The notes: generated by a model not told the origin, from the letters alone. Shown: positions 6,585-14,095, counted from the stretch's first letter. The stretch is 19,029 nucleotides of DNA from an uncultured Clostridia bacterium (GCA_934667105.1 CAKULG010000034.1:1-19029); one strand, 5' to 3'. Numbers and translations are program-made.

Positions 6585-7868
6585 TTAAAGCGCCCCCTTT
6601 TCCAGCATCCGGGCAAACAGCTTGCCGAACGCTTCTTCCGTTACCGCCTGGGGCGCCTGCGCCGCATCCACCGACAAAAAGCGCCCGGGATTCTCCGCCG
6701 CCAGGGCCTCGTAAGCCGCCTCCGTCCGGGCCTGGAAGGCGTCGCCAAGCTGCTCGATCCGATCGGGCTCGGAGGCGGAAAGCCGTCGGGCCAGCGCCTT
6801 TTCGTGGGACATGCGCAGATACAGCGTCGCGTCCGGCGCGCCCTCCCGCAGAGCCGCCTGATTAATCGTCTTCACCCAATCCAGAGAAAGTCCCCGGGCG
6901 TTGCCCTGATAAACCAGCGAGGAATCCACAAAGCGATCGCACAGCACCACCTCTCCCGCCGCCACGGCGGGAAGGATCACCTGCTTCACATGCTGGGCCC
7001 GAGCGGCGGCGAAAAGCAGCGCCTCCGTTTCGGGGCACATGCCGCCGTCCTCCTTGGCCAGCACAATCTTGCGAATCTCCTCCGCAATGGGGCACCCCCC
7101 CGGCTCCCGGGTGCGGCGAACGGAATAGCCGAACTGCCGCAGCCGCTTTTCCAGGGCGGCGGCCTGTGTGCTCTTGCCGCAGCCGTCCACCCCCTCCAGC
7201 GTGACGAAAAAGCCCTTCTGTTTTTCCATATCGGGGCACAGCAGGGCGCACAGCGCCGCCGTATCCTCCGCCGCGTGGGTGGGCCCCGCCGCCAGCAGCT
7301 CCGCTTTTTCGCCGTAGCCGTACAGCGCCGCCACGGAATCGATGCCGCAATCCTGCGCGCCCTGAATATCCCCCGGCGTATCGCCGATCATCACGGCGCG
7401 GGCGTTTTCGGGAAGCACCCGGCGAATCAGCGCCCCCTTATCGGCGTGAAGATCCTGCTCCCGGGGGCCCGCCACCGCGTCCAGATAGGGGGTCAACCCA
7501 AAATAGCGCAGAATCGTTTCCGCCGATTGCTGGGGCTTTCCCGTAGCCACGGCCAGATAAGCCCCGCGCTTTTTCAGCGCGGCCAGCAGCGCCCGGATAT
7601 GGGGATACACCTGATTTTCCTTCCAGCCGACGGGGTTATACCGTTCCCGGTAATCATCCGTGGCCCGGGCGGCCTCCTGCTCGGTCATGCCGCAATAGCG
7701 CATAAAGGATTCCGCCAGGGGCGGCCCCAAAAAGCGCTGCAGGGTGGCCGCGTCGGGTATGGGACGCCCTGCTTTTTTCAGTGCGTATTCAGTGCAGGCG
7801 CAAATGCCCTCCCGGGAATCGGTCAAGGTGCCGTCTAAATCAAAAATAAAAGCATTGTAGGACAACAA
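6585..7868 (-). CDS. tmk: Fusion of HAD phosphatase and thymidylate kinase
   Basis: Residues 1-212 form a complete HAD phosphatase of the phosphoglycolate phosphatase/5'-nucleotidase type: DLDGT (Asp10 and Asp12), VATGKP (Thr109), Lys144, and GDTPGD (Asp163, Asp167). Residues 214-427 form a full thymidylate kinase, which makes dTDP from dTMP: P-loop GVDGCGKST (226-234), REPGG (254-258), DRFVDSS (311-317), and a LID segment near 362-372. Both halves have the length of the free enzymes. Translation most likely starts at the TTG at 7868, 10 bases after GGGAGGG, since no ATG is in frame nearby. The internal ATG at 7229 lacks a clear RBS, so separate Tmk production is not indicated. The gene has its own promoter, and mnmA follows. 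Confidence 0.92.
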   Translation of the reverse strand: MLSYNAFIFDLDGTLTDSREGICACTEYALKKAGRPIPDAATLQRFLGPPLAESFMRYCGMTEQEAARATDDYRERYNPVGWKENQVYPHIRALLAALKKRGAYLAVATGKPQQSAETILRYFGLTPYLDAVAGPREQDLHADKGALIRRVLPENARAVMIGDTPGDIQGAQDCGIDSVAALYGYGEKAELLAAGPTHAAEDTAALCALLCPDMEKQKGFFVTLEGVDGCGKSTQAAALEKRLRQFGYSVRRTREPGGCPIAEEIRKIVLAKEDGGMCPETEALLFAAARAQHVKQVILPAVAAGEVVLCDRFVDSSLVYQGNARGLSLDWVKTINQAALREGAPDATLYLRMSHEKALARRLSASEPDRIEQLGDAFQARTEAAYEALAAENPGRFLSVDAAQAPQAVTEEAFGKLFARMLEKGAL

Positions 7869-7906
7869 GAAAAAAACACCCTCCCAAATTGATCTGGTCG
7901 GGTATT

Positions 7907-7935
7907 ATTTTACCTTTTGCAGCGAAAAAAATCAA
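7907..7935 (-). promoter_or_regulatory. Sigma-A promoter of the HAD-tmk/mnmA unit
   Basis: On the minus strand, TTGATT (7930-7935) and TAAAAT (7907-7912) are 17 bases apart, in the gap between gin and the HAD-tmk start. The leader would be about 30 bases and carries the GGGAGGG site. Confidence 0.75.
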
Positions 7936-7945
7936 CCCTTCAATA

Positions 7946-8116
7946 TCAGCCCTTCTCCACCGCGGGAAGATACAGCCTGCAAAGCTTTCTGCGTGTTCCC
8001 CGGGGCGCGGCCCCGCGCAGCAGCCGTTTTTCGCAGGGAAAGCAAATCAGGCAGCCCATAATCTGCAAGCCCGTCGGAAATGCGCGGCCGCAGAGAATGC
8101 AGCGATTTTCCTGCAT
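7946..8116 (-). CDS. Gin/CsfB-family sporulation anti-sigma factor
   Basis: The 56-residue protein begins MQENRCILCG, then has a second cysteine pair in GCLICFPCEK and a basic tail. This CxxC-x(about 14)-CxxxxxC arrangement followed by Glu-Lys resembles Gin (CsfB) proteins, zinc-containing inhibitors of sigma-G (and sigma-E) in Bacillus. In Bacillus csfB lies a few genes upstream of tmk, and here the gene is directly upstream of tmk, which supports the assignment. I chose the ATG at 8116 because GGAGG sits 7 bases before it; an ATG at 8122 is too close to that site. A sigma-F/G-like promoter lies upstream. The tail is Arg-rich. Confidence 0.75.
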   Translation of the reverse strand: MQENRCILCGRAFPTGLQIMGCLICFPCEKRLLRGAAPRGTRRKLCRLYLPAVEKG

Positions 8117-8139
8117 GGTCATCCCTCCTTTTCCAAGAA

Positions 8140-8168
8140 CAGGATGCCCAGAAAAAGCCAAATTATGC
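8140..8168 (-). promoter_or_regulatory. Putative forespore-type promoter of gin
   Basis: On the minus strand, GCATA (8164-8168) and CATCCTG (8140-8146) are 17 bases apart. This matches the sigma-G consensus at all but the last base. Sigma-F and sigma-G promoters overlap in sequence, and csfB in Bacillus is sigma-F controlled. It lies in the short gap before gin. Confidence 0.4.
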
Positions 8169-8175
8169 AAATATT

Positions 8176-8985
8176 TTATGGCCGCGCGCTTTCCAGCAGC
8201 GCCCGAAGCGCGTCCTCTTCGCCGTAAAGCCGCAGCCCCTTTTGATAGGAAAACAGGCCGCATTCCTGAAGTCGGCGCTGATACCCTTCGCTTTGCAGCC
8301 GCGCCAGCAGCCGCTCCCCCGCCGCGCTCAGCGCCCGAGCCTGCACCGGCAGAAAGCCCCGCCCCTCGGGTGGCGCATAGGCGCGATAGCCCCGGGAAAG
8401 GCCCGCCGTCTGGCCGGGGGTAAGCAGCGCGGCCTGGGCCAGCCCCTGGTCGAAATCCCGGGCCGGATCCGCGCTGATTTGCGCGCCGGGGTAAACCCCC
8501 GCCCATTCCGCCGCAGCCAGCAGCCCCGAAAGGGAATCGAGCGTGGGGGCGGGAGGCGGCGTGGCCGCCGGACCGGGCGAGGACGAAGGCCGGTAAAACA
8601 GCGCGCTGGTAGGCGCGGGCGTGGGAGGCTGCGTCTCCGCGTCCGCCACGATGAGGGCGCAGCCGCGCAGCGCCAGGGGCGCCTCCAGCTCCGACGCGAT
8701 CAGCAAATCGGGCGGAACCACCCCCGCCTGGCCCGAAAGCGCGGCCTGGGCCTCCTCCTGGGTGGCGGCGCGCAGATACACCCGCTCTCCCGTCTCCTTC
8801 TCATATGCGGCGGCGCATTTGCGCAGCCACGCGCCCACCGCCGGTTCCTTTTCCGCCAGCCACACCCGGATAATCCGAACGCCGCCCTGCGCCCTTTCAG
8901 GGGCTCTCTCCCTCAAGGGAAAAAACAAGAGCAGCGCCGCCGTTGCCAGCAGCGCCGCGCCTGTAATCCAGCCTTTTTTGCGCAC
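8176..8985 (-). CDS. Secreted or membrane-anchored protein resembling an ABC-type substrate-binding protein
   Basis: The product starts with a basic tip (VRKKG) and one hydrophobic helix (about residues 6-24), a signal peptide or anchor without a lipobox cysteine. Next comes VRIIRVWLAEKEPAVGAWL and AAAYEKETGERVYL, the opening strand and helix of periplasmic binding proteins, then PPDLLIASELEAPLAL. A Pro/Ser/Thr-rich stretch at about 117-148 looks like a surface linker. The last 110 residues (GFLPVQARALSAAGERLL, LQECGLFSYQKGLRLY) resemble the C-terminal helices of that fold. I chose the GTG at 8985 (GGGAGG, 8-base spacer) over the GTG at 8991. No permease or ATPase is nearby. The ligand is unknown. 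Confidence 0.65.
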   Translation of the reverse strand: MRKKGWITGAALLATAALLLFFPLRERAPERAQGGVRIIRVWLAEKEPAVGAWLRKCAAAYEKETGERVYLRAATQEEAQAALSGQAGVVPPDLLIASELEAPLALRGCALIVADAETQPPTPAPTSALFYRPSSSPGPAATPPPAPTLDSLSGLLAAAEWAGVYPGAQISADPARDFDQGLAQAALLTPGQTAGLSRGYRAYAPPEGRGFLPVQARALSAAGERLLARLQSEGYQRRLQECGLFSYQKGLRLYGEEDALRALLESARP

Positions 8986-9048
8986 GACCACCGCCTCCCT
9001 TTCCCTGAAAGCCTATGCCCGGGGCGGGAGGAATATGCCCAAGGGGGG

Positions 9049-10296
9049 TCAATGGGAAGCGCAGTGTTGCGCCGCGTGGGGAGCATCTTGCTTTTCCTCC
9101 GGCGGAATAGCCCCCGAGCGCACCAGGGAAATTTTCGCGCAGACGGGGCCCGCCAGCTCGTAGAGCACGGACGAAGCCAGGATGATCGTAAGCAGCAGAT
9201 TGCCGATCTGCTCGGGCAGCATCCGCGCCGCCAGGGAAGCCAGACCAATGGCGACCCCCGCCTGGGGCACCAGCGCGCCGCCCAGCCAGCGGCAGGTTTT
9301 CTCATCCTGCCCCGTCATGCGGCAGCCCAGATACGCCCCTGCGTATTTGCCCGCAATGCGCACCAGGAAATACACCACACCCACCAACCCGAAGGCGGGC
9401 AGAATGGACAAATCCAGCCGCATGCCCGACACCACGAAAAACAGGCTCATCACCGGCGGCGTGAAAGCGGAAATCTGCTCGAAAAGCCGCTCGTCCTGGG
9501 TGCGGTTGATATACACCGCGCCGAACACCATGCAGGAAAGCAGCGGCGACACAGAGAAAATGGCGCAGATGCCCGTCAGGCACAGCAGCAGGGCCAGGGC
9601 CAGAATCAGCCGGTTATCCCGGCTGCGGCTGGGGGGCAGAATTTTCCACAGAATCACGGCGAAGGCCGCCCCCAGCGCAATGGCCCCAATATTATACAGG
9701 ATGGGCAGTGCAACGCCGGCAAAGGAAATCGCCCCGCCCTCCCCTGCGGCCGTCACCACGGCGGAAACGCCGCTGAACACCAGCAGGCACACCACGTCGT
9801 CCAGCGCCACGATTTGCAGCAGCAAATCCACAAACCGGCCCTTGGCATGATACTGATGAATGGTCATCACCGTGCTGGCCGGGGCCGTGGCCGTGGCGAT
9901 GGCCCCCAGCAGCAGCGCCAGATCCCATTCCACGCCCAAGGCGAAATACAACGCGCAGAATACGAAAATTCCCGCCAGCAGCGCCTCCAGGCAGGTAATC
10001 AGCAGCACGGCGCGCCCTGTCTGGCGCAGCGTTTCCTTTTTAAAGAAGCGCCCCACGCCAAAGGCGATAAAGGCCAGCGCCAAATCGCTGACGAACCCCA
10101 TTTTGTCTACCACCGCCGCAGGAATAATCCCCATCAGGTGGGGCCCGATCAAAATACCCGTCAGAATATAGCCGCTCACCTGGGGCAGGCGCAGCTTTTT
10201 TGTTACGCGGGTGGATAAAAACCCCGCCAGCAAAATAATACCCAGGGAAAGAAGCGTCGCCGCCTCCCCGCTCAAATTCCCAATGCCCAGCCGCAT
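9049..10296 (-). CDS. Cation:proton antiporter, CPA2 (KefB/NapA-like)
   Basis: A polytopic membrane protein of 415 residues with about 12-13 hydrophobic segments and no C-terminal TrkA-N domain, so it is the short form. Marker segments are LRLPQVSGYILTGILIGP (36-52), the flexible TATAPAST stretch (135-142) and LDDVV with the Asp166-Asp167 pair. The Asp-Asp pair marks the electrogenic CPA2 Na+ or K+/H+ exchangers. I chose the ATG at 10296 (MRLGIG) because GGCGGAG lies 4 bases before it and upstream codons lack a start with a good site. It is the first gene of a minus-strand run and is divergent from a LysR regulator that probably controls it. The last 25 residues are polar and cytoplasmic. Confidence 0.9.
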   Translation of the reverse strand: MRLGIGNLSGEAATLLSLGIILLAGFLSTRVTKKLRLPQVSGYILTGILIGPHLMGIIPAAVVDKMGFVSDLALAFIAFGVGRFFKKETLRQTGRAVLLITCLEALLAGIFVFCALYFALGVEWDLALLLGAIATATAPASTVMTIHQYHAKGRFVDLLLQIVALDDVVCLLVFSGVSAVVTAAGEGGAISFAGVALPILYNIGAIALGAAFAVILWKILPPSRSRDNRLILALALLLCLTGICAIFSVSPLLSCMVFGAVYINRTQDERLFEQISAFTPPVMSLFFVVSGMRLDLSILPAFGLVGVVYFLVRIAGKYAGAYLGCRMTGQDEKTCRWLGGALVPQAGVAIGLASLAARMLPEQIGNLLLTIILASSVLYELAGPVCAKISLVRSGAIPPEEKQDAPHAAQHCASH

Positions 10297-10371
10297 GCTT
10301 CTCCGCCTCGCTTTCCTCACTAATAAAAACCAAGCGTAAAGGAAAGAAAGCTCTCTTCCCTTTAAAAGCTC

Positions 10372-10412
10372 TTGTTTTTTATGTAAGAATATGATATACT
10401 GTTTATCGTATA
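10372..10412 (+). promoter_or_regulatory. LysR-gene promoter with overlapping inverted repeat
   Basis: TTGTTT (10372-10377) and TATACT (10395-10400) are 17 bases apart. The inverted repeat TATAC-N8-GTATA (10395-10412) overlaps the -10 and the start site, as LysR-type binding sites often do. Binding there by the LysR product would repress its own gene and could control the divergent antiporter. Confidence 0.65.
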
Positions 10413-10469
10413 AAAGCAAATGATGTTTTGTGCTATGTCAATAAATTTATTTTATGGATGTGATTTTGT

Positions 10470-11369
10470 ATGCTGGACACCCGGATGGAAACGCTTCTGA
10501 TGGTTTGCGAAAAGAACAGCTTCACCCGGGCGGCGGAGGCCCTGGCCATGACGCAGCCCGCAGTCAGCCACCATATCCGCACCCTGGAATCGGAGTTGGG
10601 AATAAAGCTGTTCTATCGGGGAAAAAACGCGCTGAAATTAACCCCCGAGGGCGAAATTGTGGTGCAATACGCCCGCCGCATTAAGGCGCTGCATGAAAAA
10701 ATGCTCCGCGCCCTGGCGGGAGCGGAAAAGCAAATGAGCAACATTCGCGTAGGCATCACCCACACGGCGGAAAGCAGCCTGATCGCAGAGGTGTTGGCCA
10801 AATACAGCACCTCCGCCCCCGGATTGCGCCTGACGGTGATTACAGATATCATTAAAAATCTTTATGATATGATAGATAATTATGAAATCGATTTAGCCAT
10901 TGTGGAGGGCCGCGCCCCGGAGGGGGATATAAACGCCCTGCTGCTGGACACGGATTATCTGGTCTGCGTGGTATCGAACCAGAACCCCCTGGCCAAGAAA
11001 AGCATGGTGACGCTGAACGACCTGCGCAAGGAAAAAATGATCGTTCGCCTTCCCGGCTCGGGCACGCAGAACCTTTTTATCTCGCATCTGGAAAGCATCG
11101 GCATGAGCATCGACGAATTCAACGTGGTGTTGGAAGTGGATAACATCGCCACCATCAAGGATTTGATCCGCAAGGATATGGGCATCTCCATTCTGGCCCG
11201 CAGCGCCTGCATGGACGAACTGCGCAAGGGCAAGCTCACCGCCCTTCCCATTGAAAACCTGAGCATGGTGCGCCAGACCAACATTCTCTATCACAAGGAT
11301 TTCTCCCATCCCGAGGTTTTGCAGGCCCTCACCCGACTATACCGGGAGACGGCGAAAATTTACGCCTGA
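10470..11369 (+). CDS. LysR-family transcriptional regulator
   Basis: The 299-residue protein has the standard N-terminal winged helix-turn-helix (SFTRAAEALAMTQPAVSHHI at about 17-36, then LESELGIKLFYR), a helical linker (about 60-88) and a substrate-binding domain of two Rossmann-like lobes from about residue 90 (NIRVGITHTAE). The effector is unknown. The ATG at 10470 has only a weak RBS (GGATGTG), so expression is probably low. The gene is divergent from the antiporter with 173 bases between them, a classic LysR layout, and precedes a membrane-flavodoxin gene that it may also control. A GAG-rich hairpin at the stop (11365-11388) has no T tract, so read-through is likely. Confidence 0.95.
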   Translation: MLDTRMETLLMVCEKNSFTRAAEALAMTQPAVSHHIRTLESELGIKLFYRGKNALKLTPEGEIVVQYARRIKALHEKMLRALAGAEKQMSNIRVGITHTAESSLIAEVLAKYSTSAPGLRLTVITDIIKNLYDMIDNYEIDLAIVEGRAPEGDINALLLDTDYLVCVVSNQNPLAKKSMVTLNDLRKEKMIVRLPGSGTQNLFISHLESIGMSIDEFNVVLEVDNIATIKDLIRKDMGISILARSACMDELRKGKLTALPIENLSMVRQTNILYHKDFSHPEVLQALTRLYRETAKIYA

Positions 11370-11426
11370 GCGAGGCGCTCGCCTCAGGGGAAAACAACGC
11401 ATTCTCATTTTACAGGAGGCTTATTG

Positions 11427-12353
11427 ATGAAAACGCAAGCGGTGCATTCCCGCTTCGCCGCAGCGCGGCGAATTCTGCTTTTCTGGACGTTTTTTATCGG
11501 CCTGGGCGCAGTGGGCGGCGCCTGCGCCATGCTGCTGGATCCCAGCGGCAAGATTATGGGCATGGACGCCATGCTCCCCTATTTCCAGGCGCTGCCCTTT
11601 GCGGAAACGCTGTTTCAGGATCTAACGTTTTCCGGCTGGGCGCTGCTGATCGTCAACGGCGTGAGCAATCTGGCGGCGGCGGGGCTGCTGCTGGCCCGGA
11701 AGAAGGCGGGGGTTATTCTGGGCGGCATGCTCGGCGTGACGCTGATGCTGTGGATTTGCATTCAGTTTTACATGTTCCCGCTGAATTTTATGTCCACCAT
11801 TTATTTTGTGTTCGGCCTGTGTCAGGCGCTCACGGGGTACGCGGCCTGGGTGTTTCAGCGGCAGGAGGCCTTTTCCGTCCGCCGGGAGGATTATCCCCAC
11901 ATCGGGGAAAACCCCGCGCGGCTGGTGGTTTTCTTTTCCCGAATGGGCTATGGAAAAAAGCTGGCCTGCGAAGAGGCGAACCGGACGGGGGCCGCAATTT
12001 ACGAAATTAAGGCGGCCGAGCGGACGGAGGGCACGCTGGGGTTTTGGTGGTGCGGGCGGTACGGCATGCACCGCTGGGCCATGCCCATTGAGCCCCTCTC
12101 GATCGATCTTTCCGCTTTCGAGCATGTAACCATCTGCGCCCCCATCTGGGTGTTCGCCCTGGCCGCCCCCGTGCGCCGCTTCTGCCAGGAGGCGGCGGGC
12201 CGCGTCCGGGAAGCGGATTATCTGCTGGTACACCACACCAAGGGCCTTTATGAAAACGCGGCCCGGGAAATGGACGCGCTTCTGGGCGTTACCCACACGG
12301 CCCTTCGCAGCGTGCAATGCAAAATAGGCCGCTTCCGGGAAATTGAGAAATAA
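11427..12353 (+). CDS. Membrane protein with C-terminal flavodoxin-like domain
   Basis: The 308-residue protein has two parts. Residues 1-145 hold four hydrophobic helices (about 17-38, 70-91, 95-117, 123-143). Residues 164-300 read as a flavodoxin-like fold: ARLVVFFSRMGYGKKLACEE is the first strand and phosphate loop, IYEIKAAERTEG and FEHVTICAPIWVFALAAPVRRF the later strands. The loop SRMGYGKK departs from the usual T/S-x-T-G-N-T, so FMN binding is possible but unproven. I chose the ATG at 11427 (AGGAGG, 7-base spacer). It begins 57 bases after the LysR stop. A redox function at the membrane is an inference. Confidence 0.72.
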   Translation: MKTQAVHSRFAAARRILLFWTFFIGLGAVGGACAMLLDPSGKIMGMDAMLPYFQALPFAETLFQDLTFSGWALLIVNGVSNLAAAGLLLARKKAGVILGGMLGVTLMLWICIQFYMFPLNFMSTIYFVFGLCQALTGYAAWVFQRQEAFSVRREDYPHIGENPARLVVFFSRMGYGKKLACEEANRTGAAIYEIKAAERTEGTLGFWWCGRYGMHRWAMPIEPLSIDLSAFEHVTICAPIWVFALAAPVRRFCQEAAGRVREADYLLVHHTKGLYENAAREMDALLGVTHTALRSVQCKIGRFREIEK

Positions 12354-12361
12354 TTTATGCA

Positions 12362-12396
12362 GGAGGGTATTCTTGGACGGCCAAAGAATACCCTCC
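12362..12396 (+). terminator. Strong hairpin after the flavodoxin gene, no T tract
   Basis: GGAGGGTATTCTT pairs with AAGAATACCCTCC, 13 perfect pairs, 8 bases after the stop. Neither strand has a following T run, so it may act as an RNA-end stabiliser rather than a terminator. A weaker 8-bp hairpin (12412-12449) followed by GTTTCT lies between the convergent genes; nothing else is seen in 12354-12512. Confidence 0.5.
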
Positions 12397-12512
12397 CGCA
12401 TCCTCCTAAGAAAGCCGATCGGGAAGAATAAGGCAAAACAAATCGGCTTGTTTCTCCGCCGGCGATGAAAAAAAGGAGAAAAAGAAACCGGCGGCCTCCT
12501 TCGCTCATATAT

Positions 12513-13214
12513 TCACCGATTTCTCCGATAGCCCGCCGCGTCCCGGTATTCCGGATGAGCGCGGAGGTATTCGTCGCAATCGCCGCAATTCGTATAATCG
12601 CATTTGCAGCCGTTAGCGCAGGTGGTTTTACGCACAAGGCGCGCGTGAATCAGTTCCATCGCCGTAAAATCCGGGTTGCACAGCGCGGGCATAACCTCCA
12701 GCAGGCCGTGCTTTTTTGCAAATTCCGCCGTGGGGCACGCGGTGAATTCATAATAAATCGGGCGATTCTTTTCATACAGCGCGAGGTTCATTTTGAAATC
12801 GCCCCATTTGTCGCACTGCTTTTTCGCATTGCAAAAGGCGCGATACATCAGCTTTTTGAAAAACGGCTTATTGCAGTTGACGAATTTCAGCTTTCGAAAG
12901 GCGGTCAGCATCAGCGCCCCTTCCCTTTCCTCAATTTCCGCAAGGCCTGTTTTCTCCCGGCAGACGGTGTAATACGCCATCAGCGCGATACAATCGTAAT
13001 TACCGCCCCGCCCGTTATGAAAATTCTTTTTCCCGCCCAAATCGGTGCGCCAATCGGAAAGGAAATCGACATAGCGTTTCTGCACCTGCGTCCAGATTTC
13101 CTCCCGCTCCTCGGGGGGATAATGCAGCGCGATCTTCGCCTGAATCTGCTTTTTGCAGGGCTTGGTATACAGCACATGGCAGGTGCGATCGAATTTCAGT
13201 TCACTGTCCCTCAT
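12513..13214 (-). CDS. L-2-amino-thiazoline-4-carboxylic acid hydrolase family protein
   Basis: The 233-residue protein resembles the family of enzymes that open L-2-amino-thiazoline-4-carboxylate to give S-carbamoyl-cysteine and then L-cysteine in some Pseudomonas; the true substrate in Clostridia is not known. Family features are LVRKTTCANGCKCDYTNCGD (193-212) with a conserved ACPTAEFAKKHGLLEVMPAL (159-178), and CNPDFTAMELIHA (179-191). Five Cys fall in 199-213. I chose the ATG at 13214 (GGAGG, 5-base spacer); an in-frame GTG at 13226 is possible. It overlaps the end of the upstream metallo-hydrolase by 14 bases, so the two are translationally linked. Confidence 0.75.
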   Translation of the reverse strand: MRDSELKFDRTCHVLYTKPCKKQIQAKIALHYPPEEREEIWTQVQKRYVDFLSDWRTDLGGKKNFHNGRGGNYDCIALMAYYTVCREKTGLAEIEEREGALMLTAFRKLKFVNCNKPFFKKLMYRAFCNAKKQCDKWGDFKMNLALYEKNRPIYYEFTACPTAEFAKKHGLLEVMPALCNPDFTAMELIHARLVRKTTCANGCKCDYTNCGDCDEYLRAHPEYRDAAGYRRNR

Positions 13215-14049
13215 TTTTTCCTCCACCGCATTCTGTGCAAACTGCCGGAATCAGGCCTGCTTTCGCCGCCTGCTCCGTATCGTCCTCTTCATTGTAAGCA
13301 TCGTAGGGCGCGCTGGGATCGTGAACGCGCTTTTTGAAGGGGGAGCAAAGCGCATCCTTATGGGCGAAGGCAAAGGCGAAGTCCGCCGTCCAGCCGGTGT
13401 GGCCCGTAATGAAAAGCGGGCGCAATCCCCGGGCCCGCAGCTTTTGCTCCAACGCGGCCAGCGATTTCACCGCCAGACGGTTATCCTCCGCCAGCGAGGA
13501 GATGAAGCTGTAGCCGCCGTCCGCACCCAGCCAGATGGTATCGCCGGTAAAAAGATATTTATCGTCGAGCAAATAAACCATATGCCCCCAGGTATGGCCT
13601 GGAACGAGGAAGCATTCGATCTTAACGCCCCCGATTTGGAAAACCTGCCCATCCTGCAGCAGCACCTTTTTATTATGAATCGTCACCTGCGGCAGCTTGT
13701 AGAGGCGATAGATCACCTTCCGCCGCACCGCGCCGGTGAGATAGCGGTTTTCCACCTCGCCCACATACAGCGTCGCGTTGCGGAAAAGGCCCGGACTGTC
13801 GGCCTCCACTGCGCCCACATGATCGGTATCCTGATGCGTGATAAGAATATGGCGGATACTTTCCGGGGCAACGCCCAGCCAGCGCATTTTTTCCGCCAAC
13901 CGGTCGTAATTATACCCCGCGTCGATCATGATCGTCGTTTCGCCCTTGCGATAAAAGAAAATGTTCGCCACCCATTCGCGCACACAGGCCACATGCTCGT
14001 CAATCCAGCCCGTATTCATCGGCTTGAAAATTTCCTTGCCGCGATACAA
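13201..14049 (-). CDS. Metallo-beta-lactamase-fold hydrolase
   Basis: A 282-residue MBL-fold metal hydrolase. Metal ligand positions are THQDTDH (His72, Asp74, Asp76, His77), PGHTWGH (His152), TGD (Asp170) and TGHTGW (His217). The core motif is H-x-D-x-D-H, so the second His of the usual HxHxDH is Asp. The substrate is unknown; a cyclic ester or thioester is typical for the fold. The TTG at 14049 is the first codon after an in-frame stop and is the only plausible start, as the ATG at residue 11 has no good RBS. Initiation may be coupled to the small ORF at 14000-14095 that covers it. The C-terminal CTECGGG is a Cys pair. It is the first of two overlapping genes. Confidence 0.88.
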   Translation of the reverse strand: MYRGKEIFKPMNTGWIDEHVACVREWVANIFFYRKGETTIMIDAGYNYDRLAEKMRWLGVAPESIRHILITHQDTDHVGAVEADSPGLFRNATLYVGEVENRYLTGAVRRKVIYRLYKLPQVTIHNKKVLLQDGQVFQIGGVKIECFLVPGHTWGHMVYLLDDKYLFTGDTIWLGADGGYSFISSLAEDNRLAVKSLAALEQKLRARGLRPLFITGHTGWTADFAFAFAHKDALCSPFKKRVHDPSAPYDAYNEEDDTEQAAKAGLIPAVCTECGGGKNEGQ

Positions 14050-14095
14050 TTCTGCTCATTTCTTTTTTCTGAAATTCGGTTGCTTTCTTGGACAT
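14000..14095 (-). CDS. Possible 31-aa upstream ORF overlapping the MBL gene start
   Basis: An ATG at 14095 with AAGGGG 7 bases upstream opens a 31-codon frame starting MSKKATEFQKKEMSRIVS and ending before a stop at 14000-14002. It covers the TTG start of the MBL gene in another frame by about 50 bases. It could be a leader peptide that controls MBL translation, or a chance ORF. A frameshifted N-terminal extension of the MBL protein is also possible. The peptide is not recognised. Confidence 0.3.
   Translation of the reverse strand: MSKKATEFQKKEMSRIVSRQGNFQADEYGLD

Noticed and set aside
5470..6588. 372-codon open frame on the plus strand
   Set aside because: It is the antisense of mnmA and has no start site with an RBS or recognisable domain.
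6804..7838. 344-codon open frame on the plus strand
   Set aside because: It is the antisense of the HAD-tmk fusion gene.
9003..9048. G/C-rich stretch after the antiporter as a terminator
   Set aside because: It has no stable stem followed by a T run on the minus strand, so read-through to the next gene is likely.
8080..10218. 712-codon open frame on the plus strand
   Set aside because: It is opposite the antiporter, binding-protein-like gene and gin, has an Arg/Gln/His-rich low-complexity composition, and lacks any domain.
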